The notes beneath the pieces were generated by a model. It did no database searches, was not told the DNA's origin, and saw only the letters and a program-made list of their open reading frames with translations. The translations under genes were made by a program, and so were the position numbers. A stretch of 34,424 nt of DNA from Ruminococcus sp. (lineage in GTDB: Bacteria; Bacillota; Clostridia; Oscillospirales; Acutalibacteraceae): NCBI GenBank assembly GCA_017481885.1, contig JAFUOM010000106.1:1-34424 (forward strand), read 5' to 3'. Each line of letters starts with the position of its first letter. Positions within the stretch are counted from its first letter, which is position 1. Shown here in pieces: positions 16,634 to 25,424 of the stretch.

Positions 16634-17992
16634 TTAGTTCTTCAATGACTGAAGTGGGGCAGGGATTCTGCCGCCTCTGTGAATAAACTTTGAAGGGTCG
16701 CCGTATCTTACAGGCATAACAGGGCCGTAACCGAGCAGACCGCCAAAGTTAAGCTCATCGCCGGCTTTCAAGCCGATAGCAGGGATAATTCTGACAGCGG
16801 TTGTCTTTGTGTTAACCATACCGATAGCGGCTTCGTCAGCAATAATAGCTGAGATAGTCTCAGGAGTGATGTCGCCAGGGACCATAATCATATCAAGACC
16901 AACTGAGCAAACAGCAGTCATAGCTTCAAGCTTAGTGATATCAAGTGCACCAATCTGTGCCGCATGAATCATACCTGCATCTTCGCTGACAGGGATGAAA
17001 GCACCGCTTAAACCGCCAACGTGGGATGAAGCCATAACGCCACCTTTTTTAACAGCGTCGTTAAGCAGGGCGAGAGCCGCAGTTGTGCCGTGACATCCGC
17101 AAACCTCAAGACCCATTTCTTCCAAAATGTAAGCAACTGAGTCGCCAACAGCAGGAGTAGGAGCAAGGGAGAGGTCAACAATACCAAATGGTACAGACAA
17201 TCTCTTTGATGCCTGCTGAGCAACAAGCTGACCCATTCTTGTGATTTTGAACGCAGTTTTCTTAACAAGGTCAGCAACGCCTGTGATGTCGCAATCCTGA
17301 GCCTTAGCTAAAGCCGCTCTTACAACACCAGGACCTGAAACACCAACGTTAATAACGCAGTCAGCTTCACCAACACCATGGAAAGCACCTGCCATAAACG
17401 GATTGTCCTGAACAGCGTTACAGAATACAACGAGCTTTGCGGCACCAATGCACTGTCTGTCTTTAGTAAGCTCAGCGCTTTCTTTTACTATTTTACCCAT
17501 CATTTTAACAGCATCCATATTGATACCTGCTTTTGTAGAGCCGATGTTAACAGATGAGCAAACCTTGTTTGTGATTGATAATGCCTCAGGGATGCTCTCG
17601 ATAAGAGCGTAGTCACCTGACGCAAAGCCTTTTTCAACTAAAGCAGAGTAACCGCCTATAAAGTCAACGCCGAGTTCTTCAGCGGCTTTGTCGAGCACCT
17701 TTGCAAACTTTGTGATTTTCTGAGTCTGACAAACTGATGCAAGCATAGATATAGGTGTAACGGCGATTCTCTTGTTGATAATCGGAATACCGTATTCCTT
17801 TGAAATGTCCTCTGCAGTTTTAACAAGGTCTTTTGCATAGCGGCAGATTTTGTCGTAAACCTTGTCGCAAGCCTTGTCAATGTCAGAGTCAATGCAGTCT
17901 AAAAGCGAAATACCCATTGTGACAGTACGCACATCAAGGTGTTCGTTTTCAATCATATTTATGGTTTCAAGTATATTTTTTGTCTCAATCAT
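16634..17992 (-). CDS. UPF0210 / PFL family protein (DUF711)
   Basis: A 452-residue cytosolic protein of the UPF0210 family, of uncertain function, distantly related to pyruvate formate-lyase-like folds and named PFL for that reason. It shows the family start ([21 protein letters not shown]) and conserved segments such as [15 protein letters not shown] and the Gly-rich [22 protein letters not shown]. Length is normal. It lies 20 bp after the small ACT protein; this pairing is widely conserved in bacteria and archaea. The gap to the V-ATPase operon is 34 bp without a terminator, so co-transcription is possible. Confidence 0.93.
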   Translation of the reverse strand: MIETKNILETINMIENEHLDVRTVTMGISLLDCIDSDIDKACDKVYDKICRYAKDLVKTAEDISKEYGIPIINKRIAVTPISMLASVCQTQKITKFAKVLDKAAEELGVDFIGGYSALVEKGFASGDYALIESIPEALSITNKVCSSVNIGSTKAGINMDAVKMMGKIVKESAELTKDRQCIGAAKLVVFCNAVQDNPFMAGAFHGVGEADCVINVGVSGPGVVRAALAKAQDCDITGVADLVKKTAFKITRMGQLVAQQASKRLSVPFGIVDLSLAPTPAVGDSVAYILEEMGLEVCGCHGTTAALALLNDAVKKGGVMASSHVGGLSGAFIPVSEDAGMIHAAQIGALDITKLEAMTAVCSVGLDMIMVPGDITPETISAIIADEAAIGMVNTKTTAVRIIPAIGLKAGDELNFGGLLGYGPVMPVRYGDPSKFIHRGGRIPAPLQSLKN

Positions 17993-18012
17993 ATTTGTAA
18001 AACTCCAAGTAA

Positions 18013-18282
18013 TCAGATTTTATGCATGCTGTTGAAAATGTCCTCGTGCATAACGTGAACCTTAACGCCCATTTCTTCGCCAACTTTGTTGAGCTTCTTT
18101 GACAAATCATCAACAGTAACGCTTGAATCTTTGATGTCAGCAAGCATAATCATAGCAAAAAGGTCCTGCATAATATTCTGTGTAACTTCAATGATGTTTA
18201 CACCTTCTTCTGCACAAGCGGCAGATACCTTTGCAAGGATACCAACGGTGTCTTTACCAAGTACAGTAATTACAGTTTTCAT
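18013..18282 (-). CDS. ACT domain protein (UPF0237 family)
   Basis: An 89-residue protein consisting of one ACT domain: [30 protein letters not shown] followed by a second strand pair and helix. ACT domains bind small ligands, often amino acids, and regulate enzymes. UPF0237 members almost always precede UPF0210 genes, as here, so this is likely its regulatory partner. I chose ATG at 18282 because AGGAGG is 9 nt upstream; the TTG two codons earlier is too close. A plausible promoter lies at 18325-18353. Confidence 0.93.
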   Translation of the reverse strand: MKTVITVLGKDTVGILAKVSAACAEEGVNIIEVTQNIMQDLFAMIMLADIKDSSVTVDDLSKKLNKVGEEMGVKVHVMHEDIFNSMHKI

Positions 18283-18324
18283 AAACAAATTCCTCCTGAA
18301 CTTATATATAAGTATACATCAGTA

Positions 18325-18353
18325 ATTATACTCTTATAAATTTAAAAAGTAAA
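18325..18353 (-). promoter_or_regulatory. Candidate sigma-A promoter for the ACT-UPF0210 (and possibly V-ATPase) operon
   Basis: TTTACT (18353-18348), a 17-bp spacer and TATAAT (18330-18325) on the - strand, about 45 bp before the ACT gene. I see no comparably strong promoter in the 34 bp before the V-ATPase genes. Confidence 0.5.
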
Positions 18354-18422
18354 GTTAACAATGCACAAACAAATATCAATATTTTGCATATTTTTTGATA
18401 ATAATTTAACGATAATTCTCTC

Positions 18423-18455
18423 AAAAAAATAAGCGACCCGAAAGCCGAGTCGCTT
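18423..18455 (-). terminator. Rho-independent terminator of galU
   Basis: On the - strand AAGCGACTCG, a 5-nt loop and CGGGTCGCTT form a 10-bp stem (one G-T pair), followed by ATTTTTTT. It lies 30 bp after the galU stop. Confidence 0.82.
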
Positions 18456-18484
18456 GTTTCCTAAAAAGAATTATGTGTTATCGA

Positions 18485-19357
18485 TTACAGTGTTTTTGCA
18501 ATCTCTTTTATGTATTCTCTGAGTCCGTCTTTAACTTCGTCGTGTTCAAGACCAACGTCGATGGAAGCCTTTAAAATACCGAGCTTGTTGCCCATATCGT
18601 AGCGGGTTCCTGAGTATTCAACAGCAGTCATTCCGACAGTTGTTGCAAGCTCTCTCATAGCATCAGTAAGCTGAATTTCACCGCCAGCACCAGGTGTTGT
18701 GTTCTCAAGAATGTCAAAAATCTCAGGAGGCAGGATGCATCTGCCAAGCACTGCAAACAGTGACATAACCTCTTCTTTTGTCTGTGGTTTTTCAACCATA
18801 TCTGTGCAGTTGTAAATGTTGTCGCGTAAATGCTCAACTTTTAAAGAACCGTACTTGTGAATTTCGTTTTCAGGCACGCTTTTTACACCTAAAACACCCT
18901 TGCCGTATTCTTCGTAAGCGTCGATAAGCTCTTTTGTAGCAGGGGTATCGCCGATAATTACATCGTCGCCATACATAACTACAAACGGCTCGTTGCCTAC
19001 AAAATTCTTAGCACGGGATACAGCGTGACCCAAACCTTTTGTTTCAATCTGTCTGATGTACGAAATGTTAGCAAGTTTGTGAATGTTTTCGATACTCTTG
19101 TAAAGCTCTGTTTTGTTGCCATTAAGGAGAGCATCTTCAAGAATAGGTGTGCGGTCGAAATGGTCCTCGATGATTCCTTTGCCACGGTTTGTGATAATAA
19201 GAATATCTGTGATTCCCGACTTTACAGCTTCTTCTACAATGTATTGTATAGAAGGTTTGTCAACGATAGGGAGCATTTCCTTTGGCATTGCCTTTGTTGC
19301 CGGCAAAACTCTTGTGCCAAGTCCCGCAGCAGGGATAACAGCTTTTGTGATTTTCAT
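18485..19357 (-). CDS. galU: UTP-glucose-1-phosphate uridylyltransferase
   Basis: A 290-residue enzyme that makes UDP-glucose from UTP and glucose 1-phosphate for glycolipids, exopolysaccharide and galactose use. The N-terminal nucleotide-binding motif VIPAAGLGTRVLPATKAMPK (residues 6-25) and the VVMYGDDVI metal-binding strand are diagnostic. Length matches bacterial GalU (about 290). I chose ATG at 19357, 8 nt or less from AGGAGG, rather than upstream in-frame codons that would run into the neighbouring gene. It follows the RING/zinc-ribbon gene by 23 bp and ends at a strong hairpin, so the two form an operon. Confidence 0.96.
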   Translation of the reverse strand: MKITKAVIPAAGLGTRVLPATKAMPKEMLPIVDKPSIQYIVEEAVKSGITDILIITNRGKGIIEDHFDRTPILEDALLNGNKTELYKSIENIHKLANISYIRQIETKGLGHAVSRAKNFVGNEPFVVMYGDDVIIGDTPATKELIDAYEEYGKGVLGVKSVPENEIHKYGSLKVEHLRDNIYNCTDMVEKPQTKEEVMSLFAVLGRCILPPEIFDILENTTPGAGGEIQLTDAMRELATTVGMTAVEYSGTRYDMGNKLGILKASIDVGLEHDEVKDGLREYIKEIAKTL

Positions 19358-19380
19358 GGGGTCCTCCTGACCTAAAAAGG

Positions 19381-20397
19381 TCAACTGAAAAATTGGGGTA
19401 GATAAGAAATAATAATATATGTGAACCACAACGATAAAGCAAGCGGTATGTTTACACCGCCTTTTTTAACGAGTGTTTCGCTGACTTTTGAAGGTTCTTT
19501 TGTTTCGGTTTTAATTTTTGTGATTTCTTTTATGCAGTGCTTGTAATACATCCTGTTAGCACAAAAGCCTATTGCGATATCCAAAACTAAGGTCGCAAAA
19601 GAAATAAACACAAACAGCAAAATGAAATACAAATCTTTTTGTGGAAGCTCGGCATAATGATGTAAAAATGCGTTGTAATCATTGTTTGCCGTGGCTTCGA
19701 AAAGCTTGTCATAAGCATTGTTTGAAGCGATGTAGTAGTTAAGATAAAGGTACGCAATCGTCAAAGCTGTTTGTATAGCAGTGATTATAGCACCGATTTT
19801 GTACATCTTTCTGTAAAGCAGATAACCGCCACCGAAAAGCATCGCACTGAAATTGAACCTTGACCTTGCAAATTTCTTGATGTTATTGAACACCAAAATG
19901 AAGTAAGGTGTATTTTGCTTAACGAATTTTGCAACTTCACCAGCAGTAACCGAGTCACCCATATCAGTGTTCGGGTTCACTCCTGCAAGCGGGTCGAACA
20001 TAACAACATTCGGTCCAAATGGGGAAGTGTCAAATGGTTGTCCCTGCTGATTTTGCCCATTTTGAGGGTTTTGTTGATACTGCGGGTTCTGGTTTTGCTG
20101 TTCGGTTTTGACTTCAAAAAGAGCATTTCCGCACTTGTTGCAGAAGAAAGCGTCGCTGTCGTTTTTGAATCCGCATTTTTTACATTCGATAAAATTTGAA
20201 TTATTGTCAGAGGACTCGTTTACAACATCCTGCTGATAATCGTAACCATCCTTGTGTTTGTCTGCGTTTGCACATCTGCCCAAATTCTGGTAACACTCTC
20301 TGTGGTGAGGGGTACCACATTCAGGGCAAACAACCACATCGTCGCCTACGTGAAAGTACTTATCGCAGACGGGACATTTATATCCGATATAGTCCAT
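19381..20397 (-). CDS. RING-like/zinc-ribbon membrane protein with DUF2628-like C-terminus
   Basis: A 338-residue protein with three parts. Residues 8-42 form a prokaryotic RING-like finger (C8, C11, C24, C27, H31/H32, C35, C42). Residues 72-89 form a zinc ribbon (CxxC at 72/75 and 86/89). A Gln/Asn-rich linker (about 98-122) leads to a membrane domain with about three or four hydrophobic segments from residue 180 on (FNFSAMLFGGGYLLYRKMY), matching DUF2628-type proteins. The function is unknown; it could recruit proteins to the membrane. AGGAG precedes ATG, and a promoter lies at 20427-20455. The galU gene follows. Confidence 0.82.
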   Translation of the reverse strand: MDYIGYKCPVCDKYFHVGDDVVVCPECGTPHHRECYQNLGRCANADKHKDGYDYQQDVVNESSDNNSNFIECKKCGFKNDSDAFFCNKCGNALFEVKTEQQNQNPQYQQNPQNGQNQQGQPFDTSPFGPNVVMFDPLAGVNPNTDMGDSVTAGEVAKFVKQNTPYFILVFNNIKKFARSRFNFSAMLFGGGYLLYRKMYKIGAIITAIQTALTIAYLYLNYYIASNNAYDKLFEATANNDYNAFLHHYAELPQKDLYFILLFVFISFATLVLDIAIGFCANRMYYKHCIKEITKIKTETKEPSKVSETLVKKGGVNIPLALSLWFTYIIISYLPQFFS

Positions 20398-20426
20398 ATA
20401 CTACTCCTAGTCTATTATTCGTTAAC

Positions 20427-20455
20427 ATTATATCAAAGATTTCTGAAAACTGCAA
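20427..20455 (-). promoter_or_regulatory. Candidate sigma-A promoter for the RING/zinc-ribbon-galU operon
   Basis: TTGCAG (20455-20450), a 17-bp spacer and TATAAT (20432-20427) on the - strand, 30 bp before the ATG. It is back to back with the prfB promoter. Confidence 0.6.
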
Positions 20456-20475
20456 CATATTTATTATATACTAAC

Positions 20476-20504
20476 TTTACAATTGCTAAACTTTAGGTTA
20501 TAAT
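20476..20504 (+). promoter_or_regulatory. Sigma-A promoter of prfB
   Basis: TTTACA (20476-20481), a 17-bp spacer and perfect TATAAT (20499-20504), about 34 bp before the prfB ATG. Confidence 0.7.
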
Positions 20505-20537
20505 TAACCTGAAATAATAGGCAAAGAGGTATTAATT

Positions 20538-21656
20538 ATGCTCCAATTTGAAGAATTAAGACTTGCTCTTGAGGCACTTCGTCCTGAAATTGACGATTTA
20601 AGCTCAGCTTTGGGACTTAACTCTATGAGAAGCGAAATTGAACAGCTCGAAAACCGTGCAGCTGAGCCTGGTTTTTGGGACGATATGGAAAACTCACAGA
20701 AAATACTACAGCGTACAAGCAATTTAAAAGCAAAGGTTGAAAAGTACGAAAAGCTTGATATGAGATACGAGGACACATTGGCACTCATTGAGCTTGGTAA
20801 CGAGGAAGAGGACCTTTCTTTACTTGAAGAAGCACAAGCTGAATTTGACGCTATCAAAGCAGACCTTGATAGTCAGCGTCTTTCAACTTTACTTACAGGC
20901 GAGTACGACGCAAATAACGCTATTTTGACATTCCACGCAGGTTCAGGCGGTACTGAGGCTCAGGACTGGGCTGAAATGCTTTACAGAATGTATTCACGCT
21001 GGGCAGCAGCTCACGGCTTTAATGTTAAAGAAATCGACTATCTCGATGGTGACGAAGCAGGACTTAAAAGTGCTGTGCTTTTAATCGAGGGCGAAAACGC
21101 TTACGGCTACTTAAAGAGTGAAGCAGGCGTTCACCGTTTGGTGCGTGTATCTCCGTTTGACTCAGCAGGCAGAAGACACACAAGCTTTAGTTCACTTGAA
21201 GTTATGCCTGAAATTAACGATGATATCAAGGTTGAAATTCCGCCTGAAGAAATCAAAATGGACGTTTACCGTGCATCAGGTGCAGGTGGTCAGAAGGTCA
21301 ACAAAACATCATCTGCTGTTCGTCTTACACATATTCCGACAGGTATCGTTGTTGCGTCCCAGGTTGAGCGTTCACAGTACCAGAACCGTGACGTTGCTAT
21401 GAAGATGCTCATTTCAAAGCTTGTTGAAATCAAAGAGCGTGAGCACCTTGAAAAAATCGAGGATATCAAAGGTGTGCAGAAGGAAATCACCTGGGGTAGC
21501 CAGATTCGTTCATACGTATTTATGCCTTACACTCTTGTTAAGGACCACCGTACATCATTTGAAACAGGTAACATCAACGCTGTAATGGACGGCGACCTTG
21601 ACGGTTTTATAAACGCATATCTCAAGAGCCTCAGTTTAGGCGAGCTTGAGGGTTAA
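20538..21656 (+). CDS. prfB: Peptide chain release factor 2 (no programmed frameshift)
   Basis: A 372-residue RF2 that ends translation at UGA and UAA. The stop-codon tripeptide SPF (residues 205-207) separates it from RF1, and GGQ (residues 250-252) is the catalytic motif that triggers peptide release. Most bacteria carry a CTT TGA C programmed +1 frameshift at about codon 25-27; here the frame is continuous, with CTT AAC at codons 27-28 (20616-20621). Autoregulation by frameshifting is therefore absent. AAAGAGG lies 8 nt before ATG. The phosphoglycerate mutase gene follows after 43 bp. Confidence 0.97.
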   Translation: MLQFEELRLALEALRPEIDDLSSALGLNSMRSEIEQLENRAAEPGFWDDMENSQKILQRTSNLKAKVEKYEKLDMRYEDTLALIELGNEEEDLSLLEEAQAEFDAIKADLDSQRLSTLLTGEYDANNAILTFHAGSGGTEAQDWAEMLYRMYSRWAAAHGFNVKEIDYLDGDEAGLKSAVLLIEGENAYGYLKSEAGVHRLVRVSPFDSAGRRHTSFSSLEVMPEINDDIKVEIPPEEIKMDVYRASGAGGQKVNKTSSAVRLTHIPTGIVVASQVERSQYQNRDVAMKMLISKLVEIKEREHLEKIEDIKGVQKEITWGSQIRSYVFMPYTLVKDHRTSFETGNINAVMDGDLDGFINAYLKSLSLGELEG

Positions 21657-21699
21657 AGCTTAAAAATTAACTCTAATCTGTAGTTAAGGGGAGGTCACT

Positions 21700-22908
21700 A
21701 TGAAATATTTAGTAATGCTGTGCGACGGTATGGCTGACTTGCCATTTGCCGCACTTAACGATAAAACACCGATGGAAGTAGCTCACAAACCTTGTATGGA
21801 TGCTCTTGCAAAGAAAGGTGAAATCGGTCTTGTTAAAACAGTTCAGGACGGAATGAAGCCTGGCAGTGACGTTGCTAACCTTGCAGTACTCGGTTACGAC
21901 GCAAAAAAATATTACTCAGGTCGTTCACCGCTCGAAGCCGCAAGCATCGGCATTGATTTGAAAAGCACTGACGTAACATTCCGTTGCAATCTCGTTACAC
22001 TCTCAGACGAAGCTGAGTATTCAGACAAAACAATGGTTGATTACTGTGCTGACGATATCTCATCAGCTGAGGCTAAAATCCTTATCGAGTATATTGAGGA
22101 AAAGCTCGGCAACGACACTTTCTCGTTCTACCCTGGTGTTTCATACAGACATTGTTTAGTATGGGATAACGGCGTTGTAGAGGGTCACAACCTCACACCA
22201 CCACACGATATCACAGACAGACCAATCAAAGAGTACATCCCACAGGGTGATAATGTAGCTCAGCTTTACGATATGATGAAGAAGAGCTACGAACTTTTAA
22301 AAGACCATCCTGTAAACATTGAGCGTATCAAGCGTGGTAAGCGTCCTGCTAACTCAATCTGGCTGTGGGGCGAGGGCACAAAGCCTGCACTTGACAGCTT
22401 TGAGGAGAAATTCAACAAAAAAGGCAGTATGATTTCTGCCGTTGACCTTTTAAAAGGTATCGCTATCTGTGCAAAGATGAACTCAGTTGACGTTGACGGT
22501 GCAACAGGTTATATTGACACAAACTTTGAGGGCAAGTGCAAAGCCGCAATTGAAGAGTTCAAAAACGGTCAGGACTTAGTTTACATCCACGTTGAAGCAC
22601 CGGACGAGTGCGGACACAGAGGAGAGGCTGAAAACAAAGTAAAGTCACTCGAAATTATAGACGAAAAGATTTTGACCCCTGTTGTTGAATTCTTGCGTAC
22701 ATACGATGATTTTGCGGTCTTAGTTTGCCCTGACCATCCAACACCGCTGTGCATCAAAACTCATTCTTCTGACCCTGTACCATACCTTATTTACAGCAGT
22801 AAGAACGAAATCGACGGTGCTGACACATTCACAGAAGCTAGTTGTAAAGCAACTGGTAACTATATCGCTGAGGGTTACACAATGATGGAGTATTTCCTCA
22901 CAAAGTAA
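21700..22908 (+). CDS. apgM: Cofactor-independent phosphoglycerate mutase, ApgM type
   Basis: A 402-residue cytosolic enzyme of the alkaline phosphatase superfamily, expected to interconvert 3- and 2-phosphoglycerate in glycolysis. The start MKYLVMLCDGMADLP carries the first metal-binding Asp, and KPGSDVANLAVLGYD holds the active-site Ser of the archaeal-type (ApgM) group. C-terminal VCPDHPTP and KTHSSDPVP supply further metal ligands. Length fits ApgM (about 400) rather than GpmI (about 510). Some relatives were once proposed to be homoserine kinases, so that remains an alternative. AAGGGGAGG precedes ATG. Confidence 0.9.
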   Translation: MKYLVMLCDGMADLPFAALNDKTPMEVAHKPCMDALAKKGEIGLVKTVQDGMKPGSDVANLAVLGYDAKKYYSGRSPLEAASIGIDLKSTDVTFRCNLVTLSDEAEYSDKTMVDYCADDISSAEAKILIEYIEEKLGNDTFSFYPGVSYRHCLVWDNGVVEGHNLTPPHDITDRPIKEYIPQGDNVAQLYDMMKKSYELLKDHPVNIERIKRGKRPANSIWLWGEGTKPALDSFEEKFNKKGSMISAVDLLKGIAICAKMNSVDVDGATGYIDTNFEGKCKAAIEEFKNGQDLVYIHVEAPDECGHRGEAENKVKSLEIIDEKILTPVVEFLRTYDDFAVLVCPDHPTPLCIKTHSSDPVPYLIYSSKNEIDGADTFTEASCKATGNYIAEGYTMMEYFLTK

Positions 22909-22930
22909 TTTTATAATTCGCTAAAAGAAA

Positions 22931-22963
22931 AAACCGCTTGCGTTACTCTGACACAAGCGGTTT
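22931..22963. terminator. Bidirectional terminator between apgM and the TSCPD gene
   Basis: AAACCGCTTG (22931-22940) and CAAGCGGTTT (22954-22963) form a 10-bp stem between convergent genes. On the - strand the stem is followed by TTTTTTCTTTT, a strong U-tract; on the + strand the tract is weaker (TTTGCTGTTTCTT). Confidence 0.78.
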
Positions 22964-22990
22964 GCTGTTTCTTAGTGCTATTTGAGTTAA

Positions 22991-23242
22991 TTACATCAGC
23001 TCCAAAGCTTCTTCCAAAGCGTTGGCGAGCTGGTCAGGACAAGATGTGCCTCTGCCACCACAGTCGATGCCTTTGAGTCTTTCGATAGCATCGTTTGCGT
23101 CCATTCCGAGGACGAGCTTACTTACACCCTGAGTGTTGCCTGAGCATCCGCCCATAAAGCGACAAGAAGTTATAATATCGTCCTCAATTTCAACCTCTAT
23201 CATACGTGAACAAACGCCACGTGGAATATATGTATGTTTCAT
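22991..23242 (-). CDS. TSCPD domain protein (TIGR03905 family)
   Basis: An 83-residue protein with conserved cysteines and the motif CGGRGTSCPDQLANAL that gives the domain its name. The same domain occurs at the C-terminus of some ribonucleotide reductases and may bind metal. As a stand-alone protein its role is unknown. The full sequence from MKHTYIPRGVCSRMIEVE to the C-terminal helix fits the family. AAAGGAGG lies upstream of ATG, and a good promoter is at 23267-23295. Confidence 0.9.
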   Translation of the reverse strand: MKHTYIPRGVCSRMIEVEIEDDIITSCRFMGGCSGNTQGVSKLVLGMDANDAIERLKGIDCGGRGTSCPDQLANALEEALELM

Positions 23243-23266
23243 TTTACAACCTCCTTTTGCGTGATT

Positions 23267-23295
23267 ATTATATTATCAAATGTGAGCACAGTCAA
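23267..23295 (-). promoter_or_regulatory. Sigma-A promoter of the TSCPD gene
   Basis: TTGACT (23295-23290), a 17-bp spacer and TATAAT (23272-23267) on the - strand, about 25 bp before the ATG. Confidence 0.7.
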
Positions 23296-23394
23296 GATTG
23301 AGCAAATATTTTAAAAATACTATGGCACAAAGTTACATAATATGATAAAATAATAAAATAGATTTAAAAATACATCATTTTGAAAGTTGGAATT

Positions 23395-24396
23395 ATGAGT
23401 TATAAAATTAATTTAGGAGCGTGGGGAAGCGTGTTTGCTGTACCTACAGCTTTGGTTGATTCACATATAAAGCTTGCATCTAGTGCACAGCTCAAAGTGC
23501 TTTTGTACATACTCAGACACAGCGAACACGACAACGGCGTAGAAAGTATAGCAAACGCTGTATCTGTGCATCCTGACGAGGTGAAAAACGCAGTCGAATT
23601 CTGGGTTGAACGTGGGTTGATTGCCACTGACCGCAGTACACTCAGCGTGCCAAAAGCTGAAAATAATAACACTCAGGCAAAGACAGAAGAACCTGTCACA
23701 CCTGTTGTTGAGCCAAAAGTTAAGCCAAGGGCAATTTCCCGTTCACAGCGACCTGACCCTACATTTGTAGCTAGAAGACTCGCCGAAAACACCGAGCTTT
23801 CCCAGCTTATGGACGAAGCTCAGATTGCACTGTCAAAACCGCTCTCAAGTGGTGACACAGCAACTCTTGTTATGCTCCACGATACAGACGGACTGCCTTG
23901 CGATGTTTTGGTGCTTTTAATTAACTACTGCGTTTCTATCGGCAAGGGCAATATGCGTGCAATTGAGCGAATGGGAACCCAGTGGGGAGCAGAGGGCGTT
24001 TACTCGCTGGAGCTTGCCGAAAAGAAGATTATCAGCCTTTCAAGGTCTAACAACGCCTGGTCAAAGGTTTCAAAGGTATTCGGCATCAAAAACATCGGTT
24101 CACCAACGAAAACACAGCTTGAGTACGCCGATTGCTGGGTTAACGACTGGAAGTTCTCGGATGATATGTTACTCGAAGCATACGAGCGTTGTGTTAACCA
24201 AAAGGGCGAGTTCAATATTAAATACATCAACGGCATACTTTCAAAGTGGAATGCTCAATCGATTTTTAACCTTGACGACTTGAAAAAAGCTGACGAAGCA
24301 GGAGCGAAGTCGAAGAAGAAAAAGTCTGACGAAAAAGAGCGAGAGGCTTCTTACGATATTGCTGCCTTTGAAAGCAAAAGCCTTTTCAACGACTAA
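23395..24396 (+). CDS. DnaD domain protein (replication initiation / helicase loading)
   Basis: A 333-residue protein of the DnaB/DnaD family. The N-terminal part (residues 1-90) is a winged helix (AQLKVLLYILRHSEHDNGVESIANAVSVHPDEV). A Pro/Lys-rich linker follows (about 95-125), and the C-terminal half is a DnaD-like helical domain ending in FNIKYINGILSKWNAQ, its characteristic signature. In Firmicutes such proteins help load the replicative helicase at oriC or restart sites. I chose ATG at 23395 (MSYKINLGAWG), which is typical of the family; a TTG at 23380 is in frame but lacks support. The ribosome site is weak. The partner gene dnaI-like follows 29 bp later. Confidence 0.88.
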   Translation: MSYKINLGAWGSVFAVPTALVDSHIKLASSAQLKVLLYILRHSEHDNGVESIANAVSVHPDEVKNAVEFWVERGLIATDRSTLSVPKAENNNTQAKTEEPVTPVVEPKVKPRAISRSQRPDPTFVARRLAENTELSQLMDEAQIALSKPLSSGDTATLVMLHDTDGLPCDVLVLLINYCVSIGKGNMRAIERMGTQWGAEGVYSLELAEKKIISLSRSNNAWSKVSKVFGIKNIGSPTKTQLEYADCWVNDWKFSDDMLLEAYERCVNQKGEFNIKYINGILSKWNAQSIFNLDDLKKADEAGAKSKKKKSDEKEREASYDIAAFESKSLFND

Positions 24397-24425
24397 TTTA
24401 GGATTATTTTATAAAGAGTGATTTT

Positions 24426-25412
24426 ATGGCATACAGTAAAAAAATATACGATACAGCAAAAGAAAAGCTCAGCGCTCGTCGAGTTAACGCTCTGAACATT
24501 GCCGATTACAGAAAAGAGCAAGTGTTTATTGAGATTCCTCGACTTTCTGACATCGAGCGTGACCTCACTTCAATCGGTATCAATACAGCTCGTGCTGTGC
24601 TCAGTGGTAAAGATGCCGTGGCGGAGCTTTCTTCTTTAAAAGAAAAAAGCTTGACTTTACAAAACGAATACAAATCTCTTTTAGTGTCCCACGGCTATGA
24701 CGATGACTACCTCGAACCTCATTTCGTTTGTACAAAGTGTAATGACACAGGTTACGTTGAGCTTAACAACAAAACCATCACCTGCGATTGTTTCAAAAAA
24801 CTTTTAAGTGCTACAGCTTGTGAGGAACTCAACAAGATTTCACCGCTGTCACTTTCAACTTTTGACAGCTTTAAACTTGACTATTACAGCGAAAGAACCG
24901 ACAAAAACGGCAATGTTCCGTACAAGCGTATGAGCAAAATCTACGATTTCTGTCTTGATTACGCAAAGAGCTTTAAAGCTAACTCGAAGGGAATACTGAT
25001 GAGAGGTTCAACGGGACTTGGCAAAACCCATTTAAGCCTTGCTATTGCAAACGAGGTTATTAACAAAGGCTATTCTGTTGTCTACGTTTCTGCACCTGAC
25101 ATTCTTTCGAAACTTGAGCGTGAGCATTTTTCCTACAACTATTCAAGCGAAGAACAGCTGATGCAGTCGCTGCTTGACTGTGATTTGCTCATTTTAGACG
25201 ATTTGGGCACTGAGTTTACAACTCAGTTTAGCTCAACAGCGATTTACAACCTGTTCAACTCTCGCATCAATCTAGGAAAACCAATTATAATCAGTACAAA
25301 CTTAGATGCTAAAGAACTCGAAAAAGCATATTCTCAGCGTTTTATCTCACGAGTAATGGCAACCTGTGCGATACTCGACTTTATCGGAACAGATATCCGC
25401 TCTATGATTTAA
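24426..25412 (+). CDS. DnaC/DnaI-like helicase loader ATPase
   Basis: A 328-residue AAA+ protein. The N-terminal region is helical, then a cysteine cluster (C102, C105, C120, C122) likely binds zinc, as in DnaI. The ATPase core has Walker A GSTGLGKT (residues 194-201), Walker B LLILDDLGTE and an arginine finger region in YSQRFISRV. It should load the replicative DNA helicase together with the DnaD protein encoded just upstream. IstB proteins of insertion sequences are related, but the N-terminal zinc region and the dnaD partner favour DnaI. AAAGAGTG precedes ATG. Confidence 0.9.
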   Translation: MAYSKKIYDTAKEKLSARRVNALNIADYRKEQVFIEIPRLSDIERDLTSIGINTARAVLSGKDAVAELSSLKEKSLTLQNEYKSLLVSHGYDDDYLEPHFVCTKCNDTGYVELNNKTITCDCFKKLLSATACEELNKISPLSLSTFDSFKLDYYSERTDKNGNVPYKRMSKIYDFCLDYAKSFKANSKGILMRGSTGLGKTHLSLAIANEVINKGYSVVYVSAPDILSKLEREHFSYNYSSEEQLMQSLLDCDLLILDDLGTEFTTQFSSTAIYNLFNSRINLGKPIIISTNLDAKELEKAYSQRFISRVMATCAILDFIGTDIRSMI

Positions 25413-25424
25413 TATTTGCATAAA

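Noticed and set aside
24426-25412. IstB-type ATPase of an insertion sequence
   Set aside because: No IstA transposase or terminal inverted repeats; the N-terminal zinc cluster and the upstream dnaD gene fit a chromosomal helicase loader.
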